Notes: a model not told the origin generated them from the sequence alone. Positions 48,001 to 58,263 are shown, numbered from the stretch's first letter. The stretch: 64,000 nucleotides of DNA from Nelumbo lutea (GCA_022828595.1 JAKGHH010000001.1:73528401-73592400), one strand, 5' to 3'. Numbers and translations: made by a program.

Positions 48001-51000
48001 CTATTTAAAGTTATTCACTTCACTTTTTAGCTCATAGACCCTAGCAACATTCAAGGGCTATGAGTAGGTTTCCTTCATATTCTCCCAAATTTCCTTAGAA
48101 ATTTTCACCCATAAGTAATTTCTACTGATGTGAGGCTGCATAGAGTTGCACAGCGAAGTCATCACTAGATAGTTTTCCTAAACCCATTTAGGATAAGTTA
48201 GATCTTTCTTTGCTGGTTGTTTTGTGTCTCTAGTTTCATATCCCAGTTTCCCCTTCCTCCCATGGCCATGATGGCCAATTGAGTCCATTCCAAGTAATTT
48301 GTCCCATCAAATTTAACAATAGTGATCTGAAAAATGTTGCCTGACATACTTCTAGACCCCATAGATACTTCCCCAAGTGGTTTTGGTTCCTTCCCAACTG
48401 CCTCCATGCTAAGCACACCACCAAGGTTCACAAATATTCAAAAAAAGGGAGGCTGAAAAAGAGTCTGTATAGCAGTTCATCCCAACAAAAAACAGTTCTA
48501 GAATGCTTAGAACCCTAGAGCTGATCTGTTCTCAGTAGTTTATAGCAGTCGAGCACAAAAAACAGTTCTGAAATACCCAGAACCCTAAACTAGGTATGTT
48601 TTCAGCGAAGTCTGGCACTATCCCTAGAGATTGTCAAGGAAAAAATTCCGCTGCACTCAAAAAACTGATATTTTTCATACCAAGATCCTAGAGATAATCA
48701 AGAAAGTTCAGCCGCACCTTTTTCAGTAAAAACTGGAACCAGCCCTAGAAATAATCAAAGAAAAAATCAACCACACCTTCCAGGAGAGCCCAGTCTCCTA
48801 GCTGCTGATCTCAAAAAAGATTGATTTCTACTCAGAAAACCCTAGCCGTACCTTCCTGAAATGCCCAGTCTCCTCCAAGCTGTTGGTCTCAGAAAAAGAG
48901 TTAATTTTTTTCTCAAAAAACCCTATATGCCAGCACCAACTGAAGGTTTAACTCCTGAACCTTAATCTGATCCAAGACAACCCTGATCCTTCCTGGTTTG
49001 TTGATGATCTCCAAGACTCCAGATCTTGGGCAGCACAAACTCCAACAAACCTCCAAGAATCAGGTAATCTGACTCAAAAATCCAGCCCTAGTCTATTTTC
49101 ACGCAGCCGGCTGGAACAAGACTACATGAGAACCCTAGTAGGTCTTACACCTTGCTCTGATACCAAGAAGTCTGATATTGATCACCTTCGGCCTGTATTC
49201 TGGTTCAGTTTCTGCAAGAAAACACAGAAAGAAAAAGGAAAAACGGAAGAGAGAAGAGAGGAAGAGAATAAGAGAAGAGGGGAGAAAAGAATGAAAAGAA
49301 GGGAGCAGTTCAAACTATTCTGCCGCCCAGATTTGATATTTATCGGTTTCTATCATAAATAGATTACAAAGACTACTATACCCCTGCCTACTAAGACACT
49401 ACTTAACAGATATAATAGTAACTAATGTAGGTCCAATTAACAGGCCCATGACAAGGCCCTAACAGATAACAGAAGGTAAATAAAGAAATAACGAATATGG
49501 CAGGGTATAACTGTACTATACTGTTTCTCTACAACTCCTGCTCTAGCTAAGCTATCTGCTAAGGTATTAGCCGATCTAGGGATCTACCTGAATGAGAAGT
49601 TCAGGCTAAATCCAATGGATTTGGCTTCCCTAACCAAAGCTCTAAACCACCATGGTGGTTCCTCTTCAACATCAAGCCAAGATATAACAACTTGGCAATC
49701 CCCTTCAATTAAGACATTTCTCCAACTTTGCTGTGCCAACAGCTTTAGAGGAACCACCACAGTGGTTTAGACCTTGAATTACAGCCACCATCTCTTATCT
49801 CAAAGAGTTTCCATAACCCACAGAACCTTAGAAGCTCAACATAATGGTGCCCCTATCATCCCTTACCAACCCTCCTATACCAGACTGACCAGGATTACGT
49901 AAGCATGAGCCATTGAAATTGAGCTTGGCTGCTAATTGATTACCCTCTGTGGTCTTCCTACTTGACACATTAGCAATAATGTCCCAGCCTCTTAATAGGT
50001 CATCCATCTTCACATCATAAAAAACTCCTCACAAGTTAAAACCCAATGGACAGTCTTTGATAATTCTGTTAAGCTTCCCACATCTTTTCATTATTTTCAA
50101 ACACCCTTGCATTCCTCTCCCTCCAAATGCTCCACAACTCTGCAGCCGTTACATGGTGCCATAATAGTTTCAATTCTTTTTGTGTGGCATTCCAAGATAT
50201 CTTGTGAGACAAGTCCATAATATTCTGTGGTGCAACCCAATTTTTTTTCCAAATAAAGCAAAGAAGTGACTCCATACCTGGCTGGTGCAATGACAAGAAA
50301 AGGAATAGATGATTAGCACATTCTCCACTTTTGAGGCAAAGAACACACATGTGGGGATAAGCACCGCGGTTTCCCTTTCTTTTGAAGTCTGTCACCAGAG
50401 TAGCTCTCTGTTTCATATCCATGAAACATTTAAGTTCTTACTGCATTTGATTATAATACTTGTCTATCTTTGGATGGTAAAATATTAAATCAATGTCAGC
50501 TTATTTCCATCCTGTAACATTAAGCCACTGTTGCAACTATAGTCATTAAATCTGACATGTTTCTCTTATTGGGGGAGGATCAACTTAACAGTCCACTGCC
50601 AGCTTCTTTCGATCGTATTCTACAGGTGATGTACTACCATATTATATAATTTTATGAGCCTCAGAATCATGGAACCTTGTGTCTAATCTGATGCATGTAT
50701 GACAAATCATTTTGTGCAGTTTGGTGATGCTAGTGGCATACAATCCCCAGTTTCATTTGGTGGTTTTGGGAGTTTGACTCGTCACCTTGGCAGACTATCA
50801 ACTGGTATATTCTGTTGTAAAATGTATAATATATATATAGATATAGATATATATTGTGCAATCAAATGATACTTTATGGAGATCTTCCTGTATCCTAGAT
50901 ATATTATTCTCCAAGTTGCAACTCTTGAGTAGGTGATTATTGTGTAAATGAATGCTACTTGAGGTTATGGCTCATCCAAAAGTTGGCTGATTAATTGAAT

Positions 51001-52533
51001 AGTTTCAACATTTTCTTTCTAGGTCAAAATTCACAGTTAAATGTCTGATGTATATAGACTGTTTATTATGTCTGAAATTCAACTAATATATTGTTTTCTC
51101 TTTGGAGGATTCAGGAATATATGAAGCATTTGATGGCAATTTTCTTGACTCATACAGTTTATCCCTATTAAATCCTTACATGGTTGGTTTCCTTGTCATG
51201 TAAACAATAATGTAGCTTTATCTTTGGATATCTGAATTGAGTTCTTTCCTGTGCAGCCCAATTTAAGTGCATCCTGGTTATTTCAAAGAGCAATGTCCGC
51301 AAAACAACAAGCTGATGTCTCACCAGATTTCATTAATGAGCTTCTGTATGTTAATTTTCACTGTATGCAGGTAAATTGTGTTTTATTTTTTATTTTTTAA
51401 TGACTCCAATTCCTTTTCCCCAGTTTACATACTTGTTCCTTACAAAGCCTATTGATTCTCTCTAACCAGAGGCTAGGGGATCCAATACTAAGACCATTTC
51501 TTCAGGTAGCTTTCTATCTTTGCAATTTCTTTCCCTACTTACTGGCCAAGCATATCATCTTGATGGTCATCTTGAGTTTACCAAACTCATGTTCCGTTTG
51601 ATACTCTGTATTCTGGCAGGATGTAATACAATTTGGGCCTCTGGTGAAGACATTGGGTTTAGTTATGCTCAGTAAACCTCAAATTATTCCATCAATATTC
51701 AAACAGGTTAAGTACTGCAGGAGTTTTCCTTTGCAAAGCTTATAAGATTAGTCTTATTTTACTATTGCAAAATTATTAATGCCCATAAAAGAAATATAAT
51801 ATTCCAGCACTTGGTATTTTATTTGTATTTACTACATGGAGTTTTTGTCTTTTTTTTTTTTTTTTTTTTTGGCATTTTAACTGCCTTAAAAGAAAAACAA
51901 CCATAAGTTCCTAAGTCCTATGCTGAAAAATTGGAGGATAATTAGAATACAATATCCTGGGTATGGTGATACATAACTTTTGAAATGGTCTGTGCTCCCA
52001 TAAACTGTGAAGTATCCTCCTGTCAGATGATCCGAACTGACAATTGAGGATCCCCCTGAAAAATTACGGGGGGCAAAACCTGCTTGAATGGATGATTCAG
52101 CTATGTGCTTTAAAAAAAAATAAATAAAGAGTGAATGGTCCAACCTGGTTATTATCTGTCTTTTCAGGTTGGAGTCTCTGTGCCTCTTGACTGGTTTGGA
52201 CATTTTGTCATGCTGGGTTATTATACGTTTCTCTCACTCCTCATTGATCCTGTCATAAGGTAATAATGGTCTGATAATTTTCATTTGGTTTAGGGTTTGT
52301 CTGAAGAGTAGGTTTATTCATAAGCAAGAAAAAAAGAGTAATGCTTGCTATGGAAGATCCATTAGAACAACTGTCATCTTACAACTTTCAAGTCATAGAT
52401 GTTTTCATTTTGACCTCATATTTTATCTTTTACAAGGCCATGGCTAAACACACTTCCAGACAAAAGGAAGTATGAATGGAAGCGACACCTTGATGCTTGG
52501 AAGTATGGATCTGGTTTAGATTACAAGCAATAA
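33030..52533 (+). CDS. CRUP: CruP: plastid lycopene-cyclase-like FAD-dependent protein
   Basis: CruP is a lycopene-cyclase paralog of plants and cyanobacteria (Arabidopsis At2g32640), reported to limit oxidised carotenoids and reactive oxygen in plastids. Exons: 33030-33164, 34939-35056, 35165-35352, 35454-35561, 36154-36218, 38329-38434, 40387-40470, 40946-41092, 41180-41308, 42401-42468, 50592-50625, 50720-50804, 51115-51182, 51257-51370, 51470-51505, 51620-51706, 52168-52259, 52437-52533. All introns are GT-AG and all phases join, giving 586 residues. Residues 1-45 are basic and Ser-rich, a transit peptide (MLLLQLRQLQPISGLCQSP). EVGGAGGAYSYNALRRLDQL follows. Residues 112-147 form the FAD site (FDIIVCGGTLGIF...GIVER). 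Further CruP blocks: RCGFEGKGEVWVEDILNLG, SSRLIIDAMGNFSP, FGDASGIQSPVSFGGFGSLT, ASWLFQRAMSAKQQ. The only doubt is whether a small exon was missed between exons 1 and 2. Confidence 0.9.
33165..34938 (+). other. CruP intron 1
   Basis: 1774 bp, GTAGAT...TTGTAG. AT-rich, with a (TA)n run near 34367. No element identified. Confidence 0.8.
35851..36012 (+). mobile_element. tRNA-derived SINE (Au-like) in CruP intron 4
   Basis: 162 bp with an A-box-like TGGTGCAATGG near 35863 and a B-box-like GGCTTGAGTC near 35906. The body ends in AGCTGGGACCAATGTAAGG...CCTTTA. An exact 13-bp target duplication TTGGATGGCTGGA lies at 35838-35850 and 36013-36025. A second copy is in intron 10. Confidence 0.85.
36870..37045 (+). 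repeat. Duplicated G-run segment in CruP intron 5
   Basis: A run of G followed by GATAGTCAGTTAAATT occurs at about 36879-36905 and 37008-37033. ATTGTGTGCGCTGG lies just before the first copy and just after the second. Confidence 0.75.
37884..38232 (-). mobile_element. Solo LTR (Copia-like) in CruP intron 5
   Basis: A 349-bp segment reading TGTAAAGAGACTGGG... to ...GATTTACATCT on the minus strand. CTGAT is an exact 5-bp duplication at 37879-37883 and 38233-38237. Length, purine-rich core and AACAGGCCCATT words resemble the LTRs of the Copia element at 43376-49533, but the sequence is a different family. No internal region remains, as after LTR-LTR recombination. Confidence 0.75.
39336..39639. 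mobile_element. hAT MITE in CruP intron 6, target duplication CTCATAAA
   Basis: Ends are TAGGGGTGAATTCGAGCT and ...ATGTCCACCCCTA, flanked exactly by CTCATAAA (39328-39335 and 39640-39647). It is rich in GAGCTCGA/TCGAGCT words and has no coding sequence. Confidence 0.92.
42957..43120 (-). mobile_element. tRNA-derived SINE, second copy, in CruP intron 10
   Basis: Reverse orientation. On the minus strand it reads ACGTGGTGTAATGGTAAAAT (A box), then GGTTTAAATC (B box), then CCCAGATAGCTGGGACCAAC...GGTAATGGC, matching the copy at 35851-36012. No target duplication was recognised. Confidence 0.75.
43300..43375 (-). pseudogene. C-terminal end of the intron-10 LINE, cut off by the Copia insertion
   Basis: On the minus strand the LINE RNase H frame ...LADSLARAGV before the Copia element continues across the duplicated ACTCC as MAQGYIWGMPRPGVNL then a stop. 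This places the rest of the LINE on the far side of the Copia. It is an inference from frame continuity. Confidence 0.55.
43376..43689 (-). repeat. 3' LTR of the Copia element
   Basis: 314 bp, shorter than the 5' LTR because a block after ...AAACTATTCT is missing. Otherwise close to 49166-49533. Confidence 0.9.
43719..44146 (-). pseudogene. Copia RNase H region
   Basis: Reads YIDAGWISHVDNRRFTLEYY, then LVSWKSKKQNVVARSSVEVE, then MWYCDNQIAINIAHNPIQHD, the RNase H / C-terminal Pol signature of Copia elements. The usual YTDADW motif has become YIDAGW. Two frames meet near 43919. Confidence 0.85.
44201..44652 (-). repeat. 226-bp tandem duplication within Copia pol
   Basis: Units 44201-44426 and 44427-44652 both start CTTTAAGTAGGCAAGTATCC and end TGATTTAACTC, with several percent divergence. 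The duplicated part codes for the segment after the RT domain (LEDKAMYQ and following). Confidence 0.9.
44561..45900 (-). pseudogene. Copia reverse transcriptase, broken by a MITE
   Basis: Upstream part at 45900-45540 (VHEALVVPEWKEVMKVDMD, AQLVAKRYTLTYGIDYIEIF). Then KVCRLKKALYGLK, a TAG stop where Gln is expected, and SPRAWFDRFRRALEKIGYVQ, with the MITE inserted between them. The active-site box reads VVYVDYI instead of VVYVDDI, so one catalytic Asp codon is lost. KEFEVKDFGDLQYFLGIEMA is well preserved. Confidence 0.88.
44976..45434. mobile_element. hAT MITE inside Copia RT, target duplication CCCTTGGG
   Basis: 459 bp, starting TAAGGGTGAGCATTATTCAG and ending AACTGAATGCTCACCTCTA. Flanked exactly by CCCTTGGG (44968-44975 and 45435-45442). 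Ends match those of the 6.4-kb hAT element at 937-7378, pointing to a related source of transposase. AT-rich core. Confidence 0.95.
46360..47032 (-). pseudogene. Copia integrase remnants with the core replaced by AT-rich DNA
   Basis: The start of the pre-integrase region (VTRKVIGT) is at about 47035-47010, and the C-terminal part (IPLKTFGCICFVQILRPHRS, then AAKCIFLGYAQNQKGY) is at 46530-46380. The zinc-binding and catalytic core expected between them is absent. About 430 bp (46575-47005), very AT-rich at its left part, stands in its place. I cannot tell a nested insertion with deletion from a capture event. Confidence 0.7.
47039..47330 (-). pseudogene. Copia aspartic protease
   Basis: Reads WIIDLGASNHMT, then RDKVFIANGSLVPITGKGDI, then FVLHVPKLGTNLISVS, the retropepsin pattern of Copia elements. 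The active-site triplet usually DSGA is DLGA here. The frame continues into FFPYHYVF before a stop. Confidence 0.85.
47593..48431 (-). pseudogene. Copia gag with zinc knuckle
   Basis: 48431-48198 gives the N-terminal gag (IVKFDGTNYLEWTQLAIMAM). 47967-47782 gives the middle (KSLWHEIDHLETIEWESKKD, FEFLIGLNSEYDIVRQQLL). 47634-47593 is a CX2CX4HX4C knuckle (CNYCKKPKHTRGTC), complete in its metal ligands. Frames are interrupted between the parts. Confidence 0.85.
49154..49165 (-). other. Copia primer-binding site
   Basis: TGGTATCAGAGC on the minus strand, complementary to the 3' end of initiator Met tRNA, directly next to the 5' LTR. Confidence 0.9.
49166..49533 (-). repeat. 5' LTR of the Copia element
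   Basis: 368 bp. On the minus strand it starts TGTAGAGAAACAG and ends CAGACTTCT next to the primer-binding site. Confidence 0.9.
49539..50450 (-). pseudogene. L1-like LINE fragment (RT zinc-binding plus RNase H) in CruP intron 10
   Basis: 50422-50069 is the RT zinc-binding domain (GAYPHMCVLCLKSGECANHL, ELWSIWRERNARVFENNEKM). 50013-49828 starts RNase H (AKLNFNGSCLRNPGQSGIGG). 49800-49540 continues it after frame shifts (EGDCQVVISWLD, RWIPRSANTLADSLARAG). The frame runs straight into the Copia target site, so the LINE was there first. Confidence 0.85.
51850..52130 (-). other. Possible retroposed segment in CruP intron 16
   Basis: A poly(T) run at about 51852-51873 followed by ~250 bp of more balanced sequence, as a poly(A)-tailed insert in reverse would look. 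No family recognised. Confidence 0.3.
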
Positions 52534-53460
52534 GGATCAAGGAATTGCTCAACGTGTTACGCAAGGGTGCATATACCTGCACTCGTAGCCTTAGAGATAA
52601 ACAAGTATTATCTTTTGAAATGTTGTGATACGGATGCAGAAACATATAAAAACATGTATTCTATGAGTTTGCCCAGAAGGTGATATTGGGGGTGGTAGTC
52701 TTTGTTGAGGGTTACTAATGGAAGAATTTTCTATTATTGTTCATATTTTGTTACAAAAGAAGGTTCACGTGTGATCACTATTCACTAATATGTGAAGAGC
52801 CAAGCTACGATGAGGGTGTGGACGCATCATTACGACAATGAGGTGCAGTATCTTCACTTCAATTGCAGGGTTTCCATGTATAGAGGATCTGATTTATGAA
52901 TTATTTTGGAATTCTAGTAGTAGCTTATCCACCTTTAGATACGGGTCAACTGTCTACTCAAGATATTTGGAATTCCTTAAAGCTATATGCTCACTAAGCC
53001 CTCTCTTTATTGTGTCACCCTATCATTATGATTGAAAAATAGATTGTTGGAATTACATCTTCGGAAACCCAAATAGATAAATGATTAATTAAATGAATAT
53101 GATAAAGTAAAATAGAAAAGAAAAAGCGTACTCTGGTCTTTTACTAAATCATAAAAAAGAATAAAAAAAGGCCACTCCCTTGGTGGAGCTTTTTCCTAAA
53201 CAATGATAGGTTGATAGCATTCAATAAAAAGGGTATTTTGCATCTAAAAACCATTTTTGTGATGTGGTGGGGTATATGCTTGTCAGCATTTGGTTTTTGT
53301 TCGGTCCACTGTTTGAACCTCCAATTTACTCGATCGAGCTCTTCTAATCCTTCCGAAATGTAAAAAAAAAACCCAATGAACTCAAAATTTGCCTCAAGAG
53401 CCCTTAAATCTATCCGATACCAATTCAATGGCCTTGATTAACCCCCATTTGCATCTCGAC
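52534..53460. other. CruP 3' flank and unassigned sequence
   Basis: The first ~150 bp probably hold the CruP 3' untranslated region. The rest shows no gene. Confidence 0.4.
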
Positions 53461-53960
53461 CCTCATATTAGACACTACCATCAGACTCAGAACCTCAAAA
53501 ACACCTATCCATAGAATCTCAATTCAAAATTTCCCCATTTACCCTTTCATCAAACCAAGATTCCATTTCAGATCTACTCATTGGCCCAAATTCCTATGAT
53601 TTTGACCCCCTTGAACCAATCAAACGTTATCATCAGATCCTAGGTAACTTAAAATACCCACCTATAAAATTTCAATCCAAAATACCTTTGTTTGCCCCTT
53701 TATTTCACTAAGATTTCATTTCAATCAAACCACTACCCCTCTAGATATGCCCAATTGACCCAATCTGACTCTCCAATCAATTCATAATGTCCAAAAAATC
53801 CATTTTATCAAATTTCATTTAAAAGTACCCTCATTTACCCCCTCATCCAAAAAAAAATTCATTTCAACCAATCTCACTAACGGGCAGCATACATAAAACC
53901 CATCTCTGGGTCAAACCGATCTTAACCCTATGATCATTGACACAAAACCCCCACCATTGA
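53460..53960. repeat. Diverged tandem repeats, about 140-150 bp period
   Basis: Blocks near 53518, 53670 and 53810 share the pattern AT(C/T)TCAAT(T/C)CAAAAT..., a TTTACCC(C)-type word, and ATTTCATTTCAA(T/C)C. Identity between units is low. Confidence 0.5.
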
Positions 53961-53999
53961 ACCAGAACCTCGGTTGACTCTTCTTGGGCCATTTTTGTC

Positions 54000-54720
54000 T
54001 TGAATTCATGAAATTACAAAATTACCCCTAGTTTTTCCAAAAATTACAAGATTACCGTTGACCCCCTTGGAGTCTTGGACTGCAATCCACCTCAGCGAAC
54101 AACAGCGGGGTTCGCAATTAGACGGTTCATCGCCACTATTCATTGTCTCCTTCAGCGAACAACAACGGAATACCAGCTCCCTCGTGTCCATTTCCCTCCT
54201 CCTACTCCTACTCCTTTATCACCCTCCGAAATCTTTCCCCCTTCTCTTTTTCTCTCCTCCCAGTCTCCTCTCCTGCTCCCCTCACAGCCCATTATATCGT
54301 GAAACAGAGGAGTTGCAGCGAGCTCCTGTCCAGACGAAATCTAAACGCAACATCGACAACATCTTCGCCAGACAATCCAAGTCGGCTCATCACAACTGGT
54401 CAGTCTCGACAGCGTAGGTTGTTCCCTTTGGGGTCACATCCGTCAAGGAAGAGGTACCCGAAGCTAAAGTGGGTTGAACTTCCTCTATTTTTTTCTCGTT
54501 TCTCCGGTTCTCCGTATTCGAAGACGACGAAGAAAAGCCAAGCCTAGCTACCGCCGTCTGGAATTCATTGTTTTTCATCTTCTGCATTTCTACCGTCGAT
54601 CGGGAATCACCCAGATAGTCCTCTCTGTATTTTCTTTGATAGTGAGGATTTGAGGTTGGGGAGCAGGTCGATGGAGCAGGTTCCATCGAATTCACTCCCA
54701 TAGACTTTCATCCCCAACCC
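54000..54720. other. GC-richer stretch with open frames, not identified
   Basis: Open on both strands (for example 54058-54417 + and 54390-54701 -). A short motif CAGCGAACAACA(G/A)CGG recurs about 60 bp apart near 54095 and 54154. It could be a 5' exon, a transposon terminus or an LTR. No domain recognised. Confidence 0.25.
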
Positions 54721-56936
54721 AATCCGATCTTTGTTTCGTGTTAGATGTTAGTAGTGTTGGATGCAATTCGAATTTGTTTGTTTCAGAGATTGAATCATCA
54801 TTGTTTTCTTTAATTTCTTTCCGAAACTGACCCCCTGCTCTGTTGAATATTGCCGACGAGGTTATCTCTAGTCATTTTTTGTCATTCTCTGATGAATATT
54901 ACTGAATGCTAATAATGTTATCTTAGTCTTTTTTCTTTTTCCTGAAACCAATTTTATGAGCTCATGAATGTGGTTGATCATATGTCCATGCGTTTAATCT
55001 TATTCTAGTCTATTTCTGCTTTGAAGATCAAGCTCCGATTTGGTTTGATGAAAGAATAATAATGTTTAGGTCTCAGTATATAGATTGAATCGTTAATTGC
55101 TGTGTGGTTGAGGTTCTCGTTAGTTAGCTATTCGATATGTTGTAATTCAGTAGTAATAAATGGGGAAACGTAGACAAATAATACAATAGTTGGAAAATTG
55201 ACTGCAAGAAAAAAATTAAAAAAGAAAGAAAAAAGAGGAAGAGGCTAGGAAGAATTCGGGTGTTGCCATGCTTACAGGATAAAAGAATGAAGACCTAGTT
55301 ATAATAAACAAAGCAAATTAAAAAAATAATAATAACAAGTAATAAAATAATTAGTAAAAAAGGAAAATACGAAAATGAATGAAATAATAATAAAGGATGA
55401 AAGAGAGAATAGGAGAATGGAAAACTGAAATTAAAAAAAGTAGAAAATAGAAAATACTCAAAAAATAAATAATTCAATGAAATAAACTATAAATAGGGTT
55501 TCATGCACAAGATAATATACAAAAGACAATAAACAATTGATGAAAATAAAAATAAAAGAAAATAACAAAAAACGATAAATAATAATAATAATAATAATAA
55601 AGAAAAATAGAGAAATGTAATCTAAAAAAGAAAAAGGAAATAAAAGTAAAAAATGAAGAGAAAATAAAAAAATGAAAAAACAGCAAAAAATAGATAAATA
55701 AAAATAAAGAGGAATTTTCTGTTAGCTTGCTCTTGTGATTTGCTTTTGGATTATTGATTGTCTTTTTTTATGCTTATGCTCGTGCCTAACATCTTTTCCC
55801 TCCCATTTAAGTCTTATCCGGACTGGTTAGTTGATGCCTCGGACTTTGGAGTCACTATAAAAATGAGTTTTGATGCTATTCTAGCTCCCTTGATCTCTAT
55901 TTTCATAACTGATGGGTGATGATTTTAAATTCAATCCAAGTGAGCCGTTTTCCGACATCATAATACTGAATATAAAGATGAACTTAGATCATATATATTA
56001 TCTGATTGTAAAGTGGAAATTTTTGAAATGTTTATACAAAATGCTGGCAACCCAAAACATTCTCTTGATAAAATAAAAAGGAAATTTCTGAGAAAAGGGA
56101 AAAGCATTCCTGTTTCTACCCGGATGAAATTCCATGGAGAGAATTACTGGTCCAAAGTTGGAGTATCGTTCTCACTAATAAAACCCTGCAATGGACAATT
56201 GGTTGAGCGGCCAAATCTGGTGGCTAACAGAAACCTGTCACATTGAATTGAGTACCCTAATCATAGTCACAGGAGGTGTTCACATTCAATGGCAACAACG
56301 CACCGGGGTCGGGGAATGGTGTATATGTGAATGTGATAGCTTAGCTTGTCGGCAATTGCGGGTATTCACAATTCACGAACTTTATTAATCTTTTCTCTAC
56401 GATTGATTTAAATATTTAATTTGTTCGTTGAACCATAAATTTTGGAAATTTATTTTGCTTGCTTCTCTCTCTCTCTAAAATCTACGCTCCACCTACAAAG
56501 CTACAATATGGTCAATCACGGACCTGATGGGGTCAATACATGCCCACGTCCATATAGATTTAGTCTGGACTTGAGCCCCGGGTTTCTTCTTTAGTGACAT
56601 GGTTCGAACTGGAGGAAAGGGCTACTACAGACTACAGTTGACGTTGAATATATAAATGGGCCAGGCCATAGTTTCTCCCTTAGCACAGGTTGAGAAAATG
56701 CCACGCGTACACTTGTAGTTGTTATTGTATGCCTTTCAAAATTTAAATGGACAAATTAACGTATCATACACCAGATATCTATGGGATCCATATGTACTAA
56801 TCCACTTGAGATGACAGACTGTTCCGGACAGCCCTATCCACTGTGAAGATCTCTCCCTTTCCATTCACAACAGTAGTGTGTTATGGGTCAAGATGTCCTG
56901 TGGGTAACGATATGCGAACAGTTAGTGTGTAGATCT
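54720..56936. other. No gene recognised; A-rich low-complexity tract at 55200-55710
   Basis: The tract is AAAATAAAAG-type sequence with an (AAT)n run near 55578. The phenylalanine-rich minus-strand frames across it are composition artefacts. The rest is unassigned. Confidence 0.45.
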
Positions 56937-57551
56937 GGAAAATTCTTGATAATACTTTGTAATTTAGGGTTTTGTCAAGTCAGTCTTCAAATTTCAAAAT
57001 GTGTTTCTGTAGTAGTCTGAACTTTTAAATTGTGTCTAATAGGTCTTTATCTTTTTAATGGATAAGTGAAATGATAGTAGTACCCATCAGGCGTCATTTA
57101 GTTTTCTTTATCTGTCACTTCCACATAAACCAATTCAAAACCTGAGCACTTTGAAATGGTAACGCTTCAAATGTGGTGACTGTGGTGGAGAATCATCATG
57201 TTCATTAATGTTGAGTTCCTGCAGTCTTTTGCATGTTCGGGAGTAGGAGCTTCAACAGTTGATCAGTGTTTGGTTTTATAACCCTTCTTCTCATTTCATT
57301 CTTTTAATACACAAACGAAATGGGTAAAAGTAAAATGGTCAAAAAAATACTATAAAGGGCAATTTTTCCATTTAAAAATTTTTTAATACACACTTGATGT
57401 CACATGATGGTATTGACTGATAGTCAACTAAGAGTAGAAACCTATTAGACACAATTTAAAAGTTCAAGGTACTACTAGGACATATTTTGAAGTTTAGGGA
57501 CTGACCAGACAACCCCAAAAGTACAGGCCAGGTACTCATTAGGAATTTTCC
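56937..57551. mobile_element. Element with long inverted ends, related to 31810-32444
   Basis: Starts GGAAAATTCTTGATAATACT and its reversed right end reads GGAAAATTCCTAATGAGTAC. Inverted homology runs inward for ~130 bp (both arms carry AACTTTTAAATTGTGTCTAA in their own direction). Loop ~350 bp. No coding sequence or clear target duplication. Confidence 0.7.
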
Positions 57552-58263
57552 CTAAAAAAGGATTTCCTTCCTCCTTTTAAAGAGGAGAATTTTATGATCC
57601 TAGAAGAGAGGGAAGAACCCATCCAATCATCAATTCTAATTTCTAAGCTAAGTTAGTTCAATACAATCAACGGATTACTGGTGTCTCTTTACTCAGTCGC
57701 CATGTTCAGACTGGAAGGAGTGCAGCCGAAGAAAGCTTCAAGGCCTAGGATCTTGAGTGCGCGATTAAGTATGCCAACATCACGAAACAGCTTGATCCCC
57801 ATTTAGACGGCATCAATATGGATTGGTAGGCGCTTCTTAACATTGTTGATGCTACTTGCTTCTGCACACAATGGTATTGATTGTTTAAAGTCGAATTCAA
57901 TTCCATTAAGGGTGATCTCAATTTGATCCATTTATAATTGAATTAAATATGAATCCACCCCTATCCAAATATGATAAAATTCTATTTATTCAATTTAAAT
58001 ATATATATTTGCATATTTAAAATTTATCTTGTATCTATTAATAAGGTGGCTTGCACATTGTGTTTGTATGAAGTGTCATAGATTCATACAAATAACTTTC
58101 AATTCATTTTGTTCATGAAATATGGAAATCAAAGTCATTAAACTATTTTATTAATAACATATAATATTTTGATTATTTTTAGTTTAATTTGATTCTATTT
58201 GAATTTGAATATAAACAAATAAAATTTGAATCTACCTATATCTGATTTCAATTCATTTGCAGC
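57552..58263. other. No gene recognised
   Basis: Unassigned AT-rich spacer. Confidence 0.35.

Larger units (their letters stand above)
43376..49533 (-). mobile_element. Copia LTR retrotransposon, degenerate, in CruP intron 10
   Basis: 6158 bp on the minus strand. LTRs are 49166-49533 (5') and 43376-43689 (3', with a ~55-bp internal deletion). The target duplication is ACTCC (43371-43375 and 49534-49538). A primer-binding site TGGTATCAGAGC (initiator Met tRNA type) abuts the 5' LTR at 49165-49154, and a polypurine tract AAGGAGGAG abuts the 3' LTR. Order is gag, protease, integrase, RT, RNase H, as in Copia. The LTRs start TG but end CT rather than CA. Stops, an integrase-core replacement, a tandem duplication and a MITE insertion make it inactive. 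Confidence 0.92.
42469..50591 (+). other. CruP intron 10, expanded by nested transposons
   Basis: 8123 bp, GTAAAA...AACAG. It contains a SINE (42957-43120), LINE pieces on both sides of a Copia element (43376-49533), and a hAT MITE inside the Copia. The flanking exons still join to read PTYCDSPLPASFD. Confidence 0.88.

Noticed and set aside
54058..54701. Overlapping open frames as a gene
   Set aside because: No recognised domain or convincing splice structure, and both strands are open, which fits composition rather than coding.
55295..55686. Phenylalanine-rich reading frames on the minus strand
   Set aside because: Caused by A-rich low-complexity DNA.
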